DNA of 64,000 nt from Dickeya chrysanthemi NCPPB 402 (lineage in GTDB: Bacteria; Pseudomonadota; Gammaproteobacteria; Enterobacterales; Enterobacteriaceae), in NCBI RefSeq assembly GCF_000406105.1, contig NZ_CM001974.1:858735-922734 (forward strand), read 5' to 3'. Shown in pieces: positions 45,399-55,291 of this stretch (positions are counted from its first letter, which is position 1; each line of letters opens with the position of its first letter). The notes under the pieces were generated by a model that made no database searches, was not told where the DNA came from, and saw only the letters and a program-made list of their open reading frames with translations. The translations under genes were made by a program, and so were the position numbers.

Positions 45399-46133
45399 AT
45401 GTCAATGCTGAATCTGGAGTTGCTGCGCGACTTGCCCGAACCGGAGCAGACCGCTGCGCTGGCGGAGATTAATCAACAGCTGGACAGTCTGTCTGCCGAG
45501 GCGCGAGTCAGCTGGGCACTGGAAAATTTGCCCGGTGAGTTCGTGTTATCTTCCAGTTTCGGCATTCAGGCCGCGGTGTGTCTGCATTTGGTTACCCGGC
45601 AACGCCCGGATATTCCGGTCATCCTCACCGATACCGGCTATCTGTTTGCGGAAACCTATCAGTTCATCGATCAATTGACCGAACAGCTGAACCTTAACCT
45701 GCGGGTTTACCGTGCTGCATTGTCTCCTGCCTGGCAGGAGGCGCGCTACGGTAAACTGTGGGAGCAAGGGGTGGAAGGGATTGAACAGTACAACCAGATC
45801 AATAAAGTCGAACCGATGAACCGGGCGTTGCAAGAGTTACAGGCCGGCACCTGGTTTGCCGGGCTGCGTCGTGAACAGTCGGGCAGTCGCGGATCGTTGC
45901 CGGTGCTGGCGGTTCAGCGTGGCGTATTCAAGTTTTTGCCGATTATCGATTGGGATAACCGTACGGTGTACCAATACCTGAAAGCCAATGGACTGAGCTA
46001 CCACCCGCTATGGGAACAAGGTTATTTGTCGGTCGGCGATACCCACACCACCCGTAAATGGGAACCGGGTATGAGCGAGGAAGAAACCCGTTTCTTCGGC
46101 CTGAAACGCGAATGCGGGCTGCATGAGGGTTGA
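45399..46133 (+). CDS. cysH: PAPS reductase
   Basis: Thioredoxin-dependent reductase converting 3'-phosphoadenylyl sulfate to sulfite. It is an adenine-nucleotide alpha-hydrolase fold with [11 protein letters not shown] as the P-loop-like motif (about 47-57), [12 protein letters not shown], and the catalytic cysteine in the C-terminal ECGLHEG. Absence of the extra CC...CxxC cluster motifs marks it as a PAPS rather than APS reductase. It has 244 residues, as in E. coli. AGGAG precedes the ATG; it is the last gene of cysJIH. Confidence 0.96.
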   Translation: MSMLNLELLRDLPEPEQTAALAEINQQLDSLSAEARVSWALENLPGEFVLSSSFGIQAAVCLHLVTRQRPDIPVILTDTGYLFAETYQFIDQLTEQLNLNLRVYRAALSPAWQEARYGKLWEQGVEGIEQYNQINKVEPMNRALQELQAGTWFAGLRREQSGSRGSLPVLAVQRGVFKFLPIIDWDNRTVYQYLKANGLSYHPLWEQGYLSVGDTHTTRKWEPGMSEEETRFFGLKRECGLHEG

Positions 46134-46454
46134 TTCTTCAGAAAACGTGCATAAGGCTCAAACGGTTTACCAATCATGTCGCTATAGCGTGACTCGTTGT
46201 TGAATGTTGCTGGTAGCTTAGCTCGCTACCAGTGCATGATATGCTCTACGAGCGATGTTCCCGTCTGCCAATGCAGACTCAGGCGAACGCGAAGTGTAAA
46301 AATCGTCATGAAAACCGTTATTAAGCGTTTTTATTCTTTCACGCGCAGTTTGTTATTCCATTACGGAACTAATCATACTAATTCGGCATTTCATAACCTT
46401 TCTCTTCACGTTTTATAGTCGCGTTATAAATTTTTTAGCTTAGTAAAGGCATCT
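46134..46454 (+). promoter_or_regulatory. cysH-cysG intergenic region
   Basis: A perfect 8-bp hairpin (CTGGTAGC/GCTACCAG, about 46209-46231) lies about 75 bases after cysH without a T tract. Further on, TTATTCCATTACGG and the AT-rich stretch before cysG look like the setting of a CysB-activated promoter, which is inference. No gene is seen. Confidence 0.4.
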
Positions 46455-47876
46455 GTGAACTATCTCCCTTTATTCGCCGATCTTCGCAAACGCCCCGTGC
46501 TGGTGGTTGGCGGCGGTGAAGTGGCGACTCGCAAAATTGATTTGTTGCAACGGGCCGGGGCGGATGTCCGGGTGGCGGCACGGTCGTTGTGTGAGCCGCT
46601 TCATGCGCGATATCAGGCTGGGCAACTGGCATGGGTAGCGCAGGATTTTTCGCCTGCGCTGTTGGATAACGTATTTCTGGTGATAGCGGCGACGGACGAC
46701 GGGGCGTTGAATGCCACGGTCTTCGAGGAAGCGAATCGACGCCAGTTGCTGGTTAACGTGGTGGATGATCAGCCCAAATGCTCATTTATTTTCCCGTCGC
46801 TGATTGACCGCTCGCCGTTGGTGGTTGCGATTTCGTCCGGCGGTCAGGCACCGGTACTGGCGCGCTTATTACGTGAAAAGCTGGAAGCGTTGTTGCCTGC
46901 CCGCTTGGGGCTGATGGCGGAGCTGGCCGGAAAATGGCGTGGTCGCATTAAGCAGCGGCTGGCATCGGTAACGGAGCGGCGTCGTTTTTGGGAGCGTATT
47001 TTTAGCGGCCGCTTTTCCAGTCTGGTTGCCGCCGGTCAACTGGCTCAGGCCGAACAGGAACTGGCGCAACAACTGGCGCAGCCTGATGCCCGACAGGGCG
47101 AGGTCGCGCTGGTCGGCGCAGGTCCCGGCGATGCCGGTTTGCTGACATTACGCGGTTTGCAGGTGATCCAGCAGGCGGATGTGGTGCTTTACGATCATCT
47201 GGTCAGTAATGATGTGCTGGATCTGGTGCGTCGTGATGCGGAGCGGATTTGTGTCGGGAAGCGCGCCAGCGCGCACCTGCTGCCGCAAGAGGACATTAAT
47301 GCGCTGTTGGTGAAGCTGGCGCAGGAAGGGAAACGGGTGGTGCGGCTGAAGGGCGGCGATCCCTTTATTTTTGGGCGCGGTGGAGAAGAACTGCAGCAGG
47401 TGGCGCAGGCGGGGATTCCGTTTCAGGTGGTGCCGGGTATTACTGCCGCCGCAGGCGCTACGGCGTATGCCGGTATTCCGCTGACGCACCGGGATTACGC
47501 ACAGAGCGTGATATTCATCACCGGGCATTGTCGGCCGGATGGCGACGCGCTGGATTGGTCGACGTTGGCGCGTGGCCGGCAGACATTGGCTATCTATATG
47601 GGGACGGTGAAATCGGCGGAAATCAGCCAACAGCTGATCGCACATGGCCGGGCGCCGGATACACCGGTCGCGGTCATCGGTCGCGGTACGCGGCAGGATC
47701 AGGTGGTGCTGACCGGAACACTGGCGGAGCTGGAATCTCTGGCACAACAGGCTCCGACGCCGGCACTGTTGGTGATTGGCGAAGTGGTGAATTTGCATCA
47801 ACACATCGCCTGGTTTGGTGAACAAGCGCGGATGACGCCGACTGATGGGCGTTCGGCCGTGGTGAATCTGGCTTAA
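46455..47876 (+). CDS. cysG: Siroheme synthase (multifunctional)
   Basis: Makes siroheme from uroporphyrinogen III: an N-terminal precorrin-2 dehydrogenase and ferrochelatase (about 1-205, [13 protein letters not shown]) is fused to a C-terminal SAM-dependent methyltransferase (about 215-473, [28 protein letters not shown]). The start is a GTG ([11 protein letters not shown]) with AAAGG 6 bases upstream, where homology begins. It has 473 residues, against 457 in E. coli. It leads the cysG-cysD-cysN-cysC run, with only 10 bases to cysD. Confidence 0.94.
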   Translation: MNYLPLFADLRKRPVLVVGGGEVATRKIDLLQRAGADVRVAARSLCEPLHARYQAGQLAWVAQDFSPALLDNVFLVIAATDDGALNATVFEEANRRQLLVNVVDDQPKCSFIFPSLIDRSPLVVAISSGGQAPVLARLLREKLEALLPARLGLMAELAGKWRGRIKQRLASVTERRRFWERIFSGRFSSLVAAGQLAQAEQELAQQLAQPDARQGEVALVGAGPGDAGLLTLRGLQVIQQADVVLYDHLVSNDVLDLVRRDAERICVGKRASAHLLPQEDINALLVKLAQEGKRVVRLKGGDPFIFGRGGEELQQVAQAGIPFQVVPGITAAAGATAYAGIPLTHRDYAQSVIFITGHCRPDGDALDWSTLARGRQTLAIYMGTVKSAEISQQLIAHGRAPDTPVAVIGRGTRQDQVVLTGTLAELESLAQQAPTPALLVIGEVVNLHQHIAWFGEQARMTPTDGRSAVVNLA

Positions 47877-47886
47877 GGTTAAGGTT

Positions 47887-48795
47887 ATGGACGAGAAAAG
47901 ACTCACGCATTTAAAACAGCTTGAAGCAGAAAGTATTCACATCATTCGCGAGGTGGCGGCCGAATTCAGTAACCCGGTGATGTTGTATTCCATCGGCAAA
48001 GATTCCTCCGTGATGCTGCACCTTGCTCGCAAGGCGTTTTTTCCAGGGACGCTGCCGTTTCCGCTCTTGCATGTCGATACCGGCTGGAAATTCCGCGAAA
48101 TGTACGAATTCCGTGATCGTACCGCCAAAGCCTATGGTTGCGAGCTGCTGGTGCATCAGAACCCGGAAGGCGTCGCGATGGGAATCAACCCGTTTGTACA
48201 TGGCAGCGCTAAACATACCGACATCATGAAAACCGAAGGGTTGAAACAGGCGCTGGACAAGTACGGTTTTGATGCGGCGTTTGGTGGAGCCCGCCGTGAC
48301 GAGGAAAAATCTCGCGCTAAAGAGCGAATCTACTCTTTCCGCGATCGCGCTCATCGTTGGGATCCGAAAAATCAGCGCCCGGAGCTATGGAGCAACTATA
48401 ACGGCCAGATTAACAAGTGGGAAAGCATCCGCGTGTTCCCGCTGTCCAACTGGACCGAACTGGATATCTGGCAGTACATCTATCTGGAAAATATCGATAT
48501 TGTGCCGCTGTATCTGGCTGCCGAACGTCCGGTGCTTGAGCGTGACGGTATGCTGTTGATGGTGGATGATGACCGCATCGACCTGCAACCGGGCGAAGTG
48601 ATTGCCAGGCGCATGGTGCGTTTTCGTACGCTCGGCTGCTGGCCGCTGACCGGCGCGGTGGAGTCACAGGCGCAGACGTTGCCGGAAATTATTGAAGAGA
48701 TGTTGGTATCCACTACCAGCGAGCGTCAGGGACGGGTTATTGACCGAGATCAGGCCGGCTCCATGGAGCTGAAAAAGCGTCAAGGGTACTTCTGA
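47887..48795 (+). CDS. cysD: Sulfate adenylyltransferase subunit 2
   Basis: Catalytic subunit of ATP sulfurylase, forming APS from sulfate and ATP with the GTPase CysN. It is a PP-loop ATP pyrophosphatase-fold protein, with [18 protein letters not shown] as the SGGKDS-like motif (about 35-52) and the conserved [16 protein letters not shown] loop. It has 302 residues, the E. coli length. cysN begins 11 bases after the stop. Confidence 0.96.
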   Translation: MDEKRLTHLKQLEAESIHIIREVAAEFSNPVMLYSIGKDSSVMLHLARKAFFPGTLPFPLLHVDTGWKFREMYEFRDRTAKAYGCELLVHQNPEGVAMGINPFVHGSAKHTDIMKTEGLKQALDKYGFDAAFGGARRDEEKSRAKERIYSFRDRAHRWDPKNQRPELWSNYNGQINKWESIRVFPLSNWTELDIWQYIYLENIDIVPLYLAAERPVLERDGMLLMVDDDRIDLQPGEVIARRMVRFRTLGCWPLTGAVESQAQTLPEIIEEMLVSTTSERQGRVIDRDQAGSMELKKRQGYF

Positions 48796-48806
48796 GGAAT
48801 CGTCAA

Positions 48807-50234
48807 ATGAATCATAGTATTGCAAAACAGATTGCCGAGCAGGGCGGGGTTGAAGCGTATCTTCATGCACAGCAGAACAAAAGCCTGCTGCGTTTTCTGA
48901 CCTGCGGCAGCGTTGACGATGGCAAAAGCACTCTAATTGGCCGACTGCTGCACGATACTCGCCAGATTTACGAAGATCAGCTTTCGACGCTGCACAATGA
49001 CAGTAAACGTCTCGGTACGCAGGGCGAAAAGCTTGATCTGGCATTGCTGGTGGATGGCTTGCAGGCCGAGCGTGAACAAGGCATCACTATTGATGTGGCT
49101 TACCGCTATTTTTCCACTGAGAAACGCAAGTTCATCATCGCGGATACGCCGGGGCATGAGCAGTACACCCGGAATATGGCGACCGGCGCTTCTACCTGCG
49201 AGCTGGCGATTCTGTTGATCGATGCGCGCAAAGGCGTATTGGATCAGACTCGCCGCCACAGTTTTATTGCTACGCTGTTGGGCATTCGCCATCTGGTGGT
49301 GGCGGTCAACAAGATGGATCTGGTGGAGTATCAGCAGGCGGTCTTTGACCAGTTCAAACGCGATTATCTGGATTTCGCCGGCCAGTTACCGGCGGATTTG
49401 GATATCACCTTTGTGCCGATTTCCGCTCTCGATGGCGATAACGTGGCGACGCCGAGCTCGACCATGAGTTGGTATCATGGCCCGACGTTGCTGGAGGTGC
49501 TGGAAACGGTCAATGTTTCTGCCCGCAGCCTGAGCCAGCCAATGCGTTTCCCGGTGCAGTATGTTAACCGCCCGAATCTGGATTTTCGTGGGTATGCCGG
49601 TACGGTGGCGTCAGGCACGGTACAGGTCGGGCAGCGAGTGAAGGTGCTGCCGTCCGGGGTGGAATCCAGCGTGAGTCGTATCGTCACCTTTGATGGCGAC
49701 TTACAGCAAGCGCAGGCTGGCGAAGCGGTGACGCTGGTATTGTCCAGCGAGGTCGACATCAGCCGCGGTGATTTGCTGGTCGGCAGCGAGGAAACACTGC
49801 AGTCGGTGCGCAGCGCGAAAGTGGATGTAGTCTGGATGGCGGAGCAACCGCTGGTGGCGGGACGCAGTTACGACATTAAGATTGCAGGCAAGAAAACCCG
49901 CGCCCGGGTAGAAAACATCGATTATCAAGTGGACATCAATACGTTGACTCAGCGTGTGACCGAATCGCTGCCGCTTAACGGCATTGGTCTGGTCGAGCTG
50001 GTCTTTGATGAACCGCTGGTGCTGGATAAGTATCAGCACAACCCCGTTACCGGCGGTATGATTTTTATCGACCGTTTGAGCAATGTGACGGTAGGCGCTG
50101 GATTGGTACGTGAGCCACTCGGGCAGGAGATAGCGGATGCCGGCAATTACAGTGCGTTTGAGTTGGAACTGAATGCATTGATTCGTCGCCATTTCCCGCA
50201 TTGGGGCGCGCGTGACCTGTTGGGAGGAAAATAA
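48807..50234 (+). CDS. cysN: Sulfate adenylyltransferase subunit 1
   Basis: Regulatory GTPase of ATP sulfurylase; GTP hydrolysis drives APS synthesis. It is an EF-Tu-like G domain with [18 protein letters not shown] (P-loop), [12 protein letters not shown] (G3) and NKMDL (G4), followed by two beta-barrel domains. It has 475 residues, identical in length to E. coli CysN. GAGGAA precedes the ATG. Its stop is one base before the cysC start codon. Confidence 0.96.
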   Translation: MNHSIAKQIAEQGGVEAYLHAQQNKSLLRFLTCGSVDDGKSTLIGRLLHDTRQIYEDQLSTLHNDSKRLGTQGEKLDLALLVDGLQAEREQGITIDVAYRYFSTEKRKFIIADTPGHEQYTRNMATGASTCELAILLIDARKGVLDQTRRHSFIATLLGIRHLVVAVNKMDLVEYQQAVFDQFKRDYLDFAGQLPADLDITFVPISALDGDNVATPSSTMSWYHGPTLLEVLETVNVSARSLSQPMRFPVQYVNRPNLDFRGYAGTVASGTVQVGQRVKVLPSGVESSVSRIVTFDGDLQQAQAGEAVTLVLSSEVDISRGDLLVGSEETLQSVRSAKVDVVWMAEQPLVAGRSYDIKIAGKKTRARVENIDYQVDINTLTQRVTESLPLNGIGLVELVFDEPLVLDKYQHNPVTGGMIFIDRLSNVTVGAGLVREPLGQEIADAGNYSAFELELNALIRRHFPHWGARDLLGGK

Positions 50235-50235
50235 C

Positions 50236-50850
50236 GTGGCGCACACGCATTCTCAACCGGTCGATGACAATGTGGTATGGCATGATCATGCCGTCACGCG
50301 TGAAGACCGCGAACGGCAGCATGGGCATCGGGGCGTGGTGGTATGGTTCACCGGGTTGTCGGGCTCAGGCAAGTCTACTCTGGCCGGCGCGCTGGAGCAG
50401 GCGCTGTTTACACGGGGTGTCAGCACCTATTTGCTGGATGGCGACAACGTTCGGCATGGTTTGTGCCGGGATTTGGGATTCAGCGATGACGACCGGCGTG
50501 AGAACATTCGCCGGGTAGGTGAAGTTGCCCGGTTGATGGTCGATGCGGGGCTGGTTGTATTAACGGCGTTTATCTCTCCGCACCGCGCTGAACGACAGAT
50601 GGTCCGCGAACTGCTTGATCAGGGACAGTTTCTTGAAGTGTTCGTCGATACGCCGCTGGCTATTTGTGAAGCCCGCGACCCTAAAGGTCTCTACCGGAAA
50701 GCACGGGCCGGAGAACTACGTAATTTTACCGGTATCGATGCGGTTTATGAGTCGCCGGAGCAGCCTGAATTGCATCTTGACGGCCAACAATTGGTAACAA
50801 ATTTAGTCGACGAATTATTAGATATGTTGCATGGTCGAGCTATCATCTAA
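50236..50850 (+). CDS. cysC: Adenylylsulfate kinase
   Basis: Phosphorylates APS to PAPS, the substrate of CysH. P-loop GLSGSGKST (about 36-44), [18 protein letters not shown] with the active-site serine region, and [11 protein letters not shown] are all present. I place the start at the GTG at 50236, with GGAGG 8 bases upstream; it gives 204 residues (E. coli 201). A start inside cysN at 50212 is less likely. Confidence 0.95.
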   Translation: MAHTHSQPVDDNVVWHDHAVTREDRERQHGHRGVVVWFTGLSGSGKSTLAGALEQALFTRGVSTYLLDGDNVRHGLCRDLGFSDDDRRENIRRVGEVARLMVDAGLVVLTAFISPHRAERQMVRELLDQGQFLEVFVDTPLAICEARDPKGLYRKARAGELRNFTGIDAVYESPEQPELHLDGQQLVTNLVDELLDMLHGRAII

Positions 50851-50882
50851 GCCTCAGCCTGCCCTTTGCCGACACCGTAAGG

Positions 50883-50909
50883 GCGTATTTGCATAGTGCG
50901 TATTTGCAT
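50883..50909. repeat. 15-bp tandem repeat after cysC
   Basis: GCGTATTTGCAT occurs at 50883-50894 and 50898-50909 (15-base period), followed at about 50940-50965 by several GGTGAAGGT-like units. It is non-coding, in the cysC-ygbE gap. Confidence 0.65.
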
Positions 50910-51009
50910 GAGTGATATGTTGAGCGCCGTCGGTTGTCGGTGAAGGTGAAGGTGGTGAAGGTATAGTTTTCTGGCCAACGGTTACCCTGTCATGGGGTAA
51001 GCAGGAACG

Positions 51010-51360
51010 ATGATGCAGAGCGTGACGCCATTATCTGATCGCAGTACACAAACCGGTCATGATGAGGAGGAGGAAGAGATTTCCTCCGCTTCTTACAGCC
51101 CGTTGGTAGGCGCAGTGGCTGGTTTTTGCTTTTACTGGCTGGCTTTTTCCCTTCCTTTCATGTTCTACGGTTTGAATTCCACGCTGTTGTTAATGCTCTA
51201 TACCTGGCCTTTCTTTCTGGCATTGATGCCGCTGTCGGTACTGATCGGGATGTTGTTTCGCGTTTTGTTGCCGAATCATGCGGTGTGGATGATGCTCTGC
51301 TGTGCGGTCAGTATTCCAGGCTTGTTCTGGCTGGTTTTCCTGCTGATCACCGGGTGGTAG
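51010..51360 (+). CDS. ygbE: DUF3561 inner-membrane protein YgbE
   Basis: A 116-residue protein with an acidic N-terminus (DEEEEEIS) and three predicted hydrophobic segments (about 33-53, 58-80 and 90-114). It matches E. coli YgbE of the DUF3561 family, whose function is unknown. Its place between cysC and ftsB is the same as in E. coli. Confidence 0.88.
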   Translation: MMQSVTPLSDRSTQTGHDEEEEEISSASYSPLVGAVAGFCFYWLAFSLPFMFYGLNSTLLLMLYTWPFFLALMPLSVLIGMLFRVLLPNHAVWMMLCCAVSIPGLFWLVFLLITGW

Positions 51361-51580
51361 CGGCGCAGGCAACCGCGACCCGGCATAATATCGATTTCAG
51401 ACTGTTTACGTCCTTGATAAAACCATTTCTATGAGTGAATAACTTTATCCGTCGCGAGTTAAATCCGCTGTTATCCGGTTATATCCGTTTTTTCCCGTCA
51501 TTAGGTAGAGGCCGCTTGTTGTCGGAGGTGGAGTCCTGACAAAAGTTATGGGATGATTAGGCGGCTTTTCAGGGGGCTGG

Positions 51581-51934
51581 ATGGGAAAACTTTCGCTATT
51601 ATTGTTGATTATCCTCGGTTGGTTGCAGTATTCGCTCTGGCTGGGGAAAAATGGTGTTCATGACTATGTGCGGGTGAAGGATGACGTGGCAGTGCAGCAG
51701 GCCAACAACGTCAAACTGAAATCCCGTAACGAACAGCTGTTCGCGGAAATCGACGATCTCAACGGTGGTCAGGAAGCCATTGAGGAGCGGGCACGCAACG
51801 AGCTGGGCATGACCAAACCGGGTGAAAGTTTTTATCGTTTGGTGGCCGATCAGGCGGATCGCCGTGCCGGCGCCCACTTATCACCTGCATCGCCTTCCCC
51901 CACGTCTTCCACTTCATCATCGATGTCTCGCTAG
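51581..51934 (+). CDS. ftsB: Cell division protein FtsB
   Basis: Bitopic divisome protein acting with FtsL and FtsQ to activate septal peptidoglycan synthesis. It has one N-terminal transmembrane helix (about 4-20), a periplasmic coiled coil (about 28-70, [20 protein letters not shown]) and the conserved [17 protein letters not shown]. The low-complexity serine/proline tail (about 95-117) makes it longer than E. coli FtsB (103). GGGGG precedes the ATG. ispD follows 2 bases after the stop. Confidence 0.93.
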   Translation: MGKLSLLLLIILGWLQYSLWLGKNGVHDYVRVKDDVAVQQANNVKLKSRNEQLFAEIDDLNGGQEAIEERARNELGMTKPGESFYRLVADQADRRAGAHLSPASPSPTSSTSSSMSR

Positions 51935-51936
51935 GT

Positions 51937-52644
51937 ATGTCTACCTCAAATCATGCGTTGGCTGAGGTGGTCGCTGTTCTGCCGGCGGCTGGTAACGGCA
52001 GCCGGATGCAGAGCGACCGCCCCAAACAGTATCTTTCCATCAGTAATAAAACCATTCTCGAACATACGGTTGCGGCGTTGTTGCGCCACCCGCGTATTCA
52101 TCGGGTTGTTATCGCCATCAGTGCCGATGATCCCTATTTTTCGGCGTTGCCGTTGGCTTCGGATCCCCGTATTCAGGTGGTGACCGGTGGTCGGCAGCGC
52201 GCCGACTCGGTGTTGGCCGGGTTGCAGCATATACGGCAGGCTGATTGGGTGTTGGTTCATGATGCCGCCCGGCCTTGTTTACATCAGGATGACCTGTCGC
52301 GGCTGTTGCTGCTGACCGGGCAGAGTGAAGTGGGCGGCATTTTGGCGGCGCCGGTACGTGATACCATGAAGCGAAGCCGTGATGGGCGGATTGACCATAC
52401 GGTGGAGAGAGAAGCGCTGTGGCATGCTCTGACGCCGCAATTATTCCCACTGGCGCTGTTACGGGAGTCTCTGGCGCGTGCGTTGCGTGAGGGGGCAACC
52501 ATTACCGATGAAGCCTCCGCGCTGGAATATTGCGGCTATCGACCGCAGATTGTTCCGGGGCGCGCAGACAATATCAAAGTCACGCGCCCGGAAGATCTGG
52601 CCCTGGCGGAGTTTTATTTGACCCGCAGCCCGGATCATGATTAA
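51937..52644 (+). CDS. ispD: 2-C-methyl-D-erythritol 4-phosphate cytidylyltransferase
   Basis: Third enzyme of the MEP isoprenoid pathway, forming CDP-methylerythritol. The CTP-binding glycine-rich loop is [19 protein letters not shown] (about 14-32), with [11 protein letters not shown] and [11 protein letters not shown] downstream. It has 235 residues (E. coli 236). It is tightly coupled to ftsB upstream and followed by ispF, the next but one step of the pathway. Confidence 0.95.
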   Translation: MSTSNHALAEVVAVLPAAGNGSRMQSDRPKQYLSISNKTILEHTVAALLRHPRIHRVVIAISADDPYFSALPLASDPRIQVVTGGRQRADSVLAGLQHIRQADWVLVHDAARPCLHQDDLSRLLLLTGQSEVGGILAAPVRDTMKRSRDGRIDHTVEREALWHALTPQLFPLALLRESLARALREGATITDEASALEYCGYRPQIVPGRADNIKVTRPEDLALAEFYLTRSPDHD

Positions 52645-52668
52645 CACGATAATAAAGGAGCCTGAGTG

Positions 52669-53166
52669 ATGCGTATCGGTCACGGTTTTGATGTGCATAA
52701 ATTTGGCGGCGAAGGCCCGCTGGTGATCGGTGGGGTACGTATTCCCTATGAGCGCGGTTTACTGGCGCATTCCGATGGTGATGTTGTGCTGCATGCCGTC
52801 ACTGACGCACTGCTGGGCGCCGCGGCGATGGGCGATATCGGAAAACTGTTTCCCGACACCGACCCGGCGTATCGCGGCATCGACAGTCGCGAGCTTTTGC
52901 GTGAGGCCTGGCGCCGCATCAGCGATAAAGGCTACCAACTGGGCAATCTCGATGTCACTATCATTGCTCAGGCGCCCAAAATGGCGCCGCATATCCCGCA
53001 AATGCGCGTCAACATTGCCGAAGATCTGCAATCGCATATGGATGACGTCAATGTTAAAGCCACCACGACGGAGCAGTTAGGCTTCACCGGGCGTGGCGAG
53101 GGGATCGCCTGTGAAGCGGTGGTGCTACTGGTGCGGGGTGACGCCGCCGGAGTTGTGGCATGGTGA
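52669..53166 (+). CDS. ispF: 2-C-methyl-D-erythritol 2,4-cyclodiphosphate synthase
   Basis: MEP-pathway zinc enzyme. [12 protein letters not shown] holds the zinc aspartate and histidine (about 8 and 10), [20 protein letters not shown] the second histidine, and [16 protein letters not shown] the cytidine-binding loop. The ATG at 52669 has AAAGGAG 8 bases upstream; a GTG one codon earlier is less likely. It has 165 residues (E. coli 159) and overlaps truD by 7 bases. Confidence 0.95.
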   Translation: MRIGHGFDVHKFGGEGPLVIGGVRIPYERGLLAHSDGDVVLHAVTDALLGAAAMGDIGKLFPDTDPAYRGIDSRELLREAWRRISDKGYQLGNLDVTIIAQAPKMAPHIPQMRVNIAEDLQSHMDDVNVKATTTEQLGFTGRGEGIACEAVVLLVRGDAAGVVAW

Positions 53167-54227
53167 TGGCGTGTGAATCACTGTTCTGGCTGCATGGTGA
53201 ACCTGTCGCTACGGGAATACTCAAGGCATCGCCGGATGACTTCTTCGTTGCCGAAGATTTGGGGTTTACCGCAGACGGTGACGGCGAACATGTGCTGGTG
53301 CGCCTGCGCAAACGAGGATGCAATACGTCCTTTGTGGCGGAAGCGCTGGCGAAGTTCGCCGGGATCCCGGCACGTTCCGTCAGTTATGCCGGGTTGAAGG
53401 ATCGGCATGCCGTTACCGAACAGTGGTTTTGTCTTCATTTGCCGGGAAAAGTGGACCCGGAGTGGTCGGCATTTGCGCTGGAAGGGTGTGAAATCCTTGA
53501 AGCGCAGCGCCATCGCCGTAAACTGCGTATTGGCGCGTTACGCGGCAACCATTTCAGGTTGGTGCTGCGTGAGATTAGCAACCGGCCTGATGTTGAAAGC
53601 CGTCTGGCCTTAATTGCAGCCAGAGGCGTGCCTAATTATTTCGGCAGTCAGCGTTTTGGTCATGATGGCAATAATCTGGAACAGGCCCGGCGTTGGGCGA
53701 GTAACGAGATTCGTGTTAAAGAGCGTAGTAAGCGAAGCTTCTATCTTTCCGCTGTTCGCAGTGAGCTATTTAACCAGATAGCCAGTGCCCGTCTGGCGAC
53801 GTATGGCGCAACGCAGGTCTTAACGGGCGACGCGCTGCAACTGACTGGTCGCGGCAGTTGGTTCGTGGTTAAACCGGACGAACTGGACGACGTACAATCG
53901 CGTGTAGACGTACAATCGCGTGTAAATGCCGGCGAGTTACAGATTACCGCTGCATTACCCGGGCAGGGGGAACCGGGCGTGCAAGCACAGGCACTGGCGT
54001 TTGAGCAGTTGTGTCTGCAGGAGCAATCGCTGTTGCTGTCATTGCTGACGCGCGAACGGGTGGAGAGCGCACGCCGCGCCATCATGCTGTATCCGCAAGA
54101 GATGCACTGGTCATGGCAGGATGACGCTACGCTTGCGTTACACTTCTGGTTGCCTGCTGGATGCTTTGCTACCAGCGTGGTGCGAGAGTTACTGCTTCCT
54201 GTTGCGCAGGAAAACACCGGGTCATAA
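53160..54227 (+). CDS. truD: tRNA pseudouridine(13) synthase
   Basis: Isomerises uridine 13 of tRNA-Glu. It shows [15 protein letters not shown] with the catalytic aspartate (about 80), [11 protein letters not shown], and [15 protein letters not shown]. It has 355 residues (E. coli 349). The extra length includes a perfect 18-bp duplication that repeats DVQSRV near residues 244-255, at the edge of the TRUD insertion domain. GGAG lies 8 bases before the ATG. Confidence 0.95.
   Translation: MVMACESLFWLHGEPVATGILKASPDDFFVAEDLGFTADGDGEHVLVRLRKRGCNTSFVAEALAKFAGIPARSVSYAGLKDRHAVTEQWFCLHLPGKVDPEWSAFALEGCEILEAQRHRRKLRIGALRGNHFRLVLREISNRPDVESRLALIAARGVPNYFGSQRFGHDGNNLEQARRWASNEIRVKERSKRSFYLSAVRSELFNQIASARLATYGATQVLTGDALQLTGRGSWFVVKPDELDDVQSRVDVQSRVNAGELQITAALPGQGEPGVQAQALAFEQLCLQEQSLLLSLLTRERVESARRAIMLYPQEMHWSWQDDATLALHFWLPAGCFATSVVRELLLPVAQENTGS
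53889..53924. repeat. Perfect 18-bp tandem duplication inside truD
   Basis: GACGTACAATCGCGTGTA at 53889-53906 is repeated exactly at 53907-53924. It keeps the reading frame and doubles six codons. Confidence 0.9.
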
Positions 54228-54248
54228 TGGTCGTTTTTTCGGTTTCAA

Positions 54249-54350
54249 ATGCGTAAGTTATCCTGAAATGGACGGTCGGTTTTCTTTGCTATCGGAGGAC
54301 GGAGCGAGTTGATGAGCAGGGCTAACGCTGGAGCTGGCAAGGGATGGTGA
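54249..54350 (+). pseudogene. Possible remnant of surE
   Basis: In E. coli, surE lies between truD and pcm, and its last codons (TGG TGA) overlap the pcm start. Here only 116 bases separate the genes. ATGCGTAAGTTATCCTGA at 54249 resembles the start of surE with small changes and a stop at codon 6. The same frame then runs from 54267 to TGG TGA at 54345-54350, overlapping the pcm ATG exactly as surE would. This suggests a large internal deletion. Confidence 0.4.
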
Positions 54351-54970
54351 ACAAACGCGTGCAAACACTGCTGACACAGCTTCGCCAGCAGGGTATTCAG
54401 GATGAACGTCTGTTGCAGGCGATGGTTTCGGTTCCTCGTGAGCGTTTTGTTGACGAGGCTTTCGAGCATAAAGCCTATGATAATGTCGCGTTGCCGATTG
54501 GCTCCGGACAAACCATTTCCCAACCTTATACCGTTGCCAGAATGACCGAATTACTGCGGCTGACGACAGAATCCCGAGTGTTGGAAATCGGCACCGGTTC
54601 CGGTTATCAGACCGCGATACTGGCGCATCTGGTGAGGCATGTCTTTTCGGTGGAGCGCATTAAGGGCCTGCAATGGCAGGCTAAACGGCGTCTCAAGCAG
54701 TTGGATCTGCATAATGTCTCCACTCGCCATGGCGACGGCTGGCAAGGCTGGTCGTCTAAAGGTCCGTTCGATGCGATCATTGTCACCGCCGCACCGCCTG
54801 AGATCCCCTCAGCCCTGATGGCGCAACTGGATGAGGGCGGCATTATGGTGTTGCCGGTGGGCGAGCAGCAGCAAACATTGCAGGTGGTTGTGCATCGCAA
54901 TAGCGAATTTATTATCCAGACAGTAGAAACGGTTCGGTTTGTTCCGCTGGTCAAAGGGGAACTGGCTTGA
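54344..54970 (+). CDS. pcm: Protein-L-isoaspartate O-methyltransferase
   Basis: Repairs isoaspartyl residues in aged proteins by SAM-dependent methylation. [13 protein letters not shown] (about 47-60) and the SAM motif [16 protein letters not shown] (about 77-92) are diagnostic, with [10 protein letters not shown] and VTAAPPEIP downstream. It has 208 residues, the E. coli length. In E. coli it starts within the end of surE; here the upstream gene is reduced to a short remnant. Confidence 0.95.
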   Translation: MVNKRVQTLLTQLRQQGIQDERLLQAMVSVPRERFVDEAFEHKAYDNVALPIGSGQTISQPYTVARMTELLRLTTESRVLEIGTGSGYQTAILAHLVRHVFSVERIKGLQWQAKRRLKQLDLHNVSTRHGDGWQGWSSKGPFDAIIVTAAPPEIPSALMAQLDEGGIMVLPVGEQQQTLQVVVHRNSEFIIQTVETVRFVPLVKGELA

Positions 54971-55291
54971 TACCGTTGCACTCGCATTAGCGTATTCAGC
55001 AGTAAAAACGTCTGTCTTTAAAATTTCAATACAACTGTCTTATGGTGATAACGGATTGATATTGATAGGCTGTGTCCCGTCGTTGTCCGTGTCTTAACCC
55101 TGTTGGTACGGCATGGCCGCCAGACAGCACTGTGCGGGTATCGCCTGTTTGTATCGACGACCAACATGAACGGTGGCTATTGTTTATTGCTCCGTTGCAC
55201 ATGATCGCCAGCCTTCATCAGGGTATCCCGAGCGAGTCACGTCGGGGCCGGACAGATTTCGTCATTTTTGGTTATAGGGGGAATTTGGCGC
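54971..55291. promoter_or_regulatory. pcm-nlpD intergenic region
   Basis: No gene seen. By position it holds the nlpD promoters, which in E. coli also give basal rpoS transcription. I cannot assign -35 and -10 elements with confidence. Confidence 0.4.

Noticed and set aside
46209..46231. Terminator after cysH
   Set aside because: The 8-bp hairpin is perfect but is followed by GTGCATGAT with no T tract, so intrinsic termination is not supported.
47880..47890. CRISPR array expected beside cysD by analogy with E. coli
   Set aside because: cysD is preceded directly by cysG with a 10-base gap; there are no spaced direct repeats of CRISPR size anywhere in the window.
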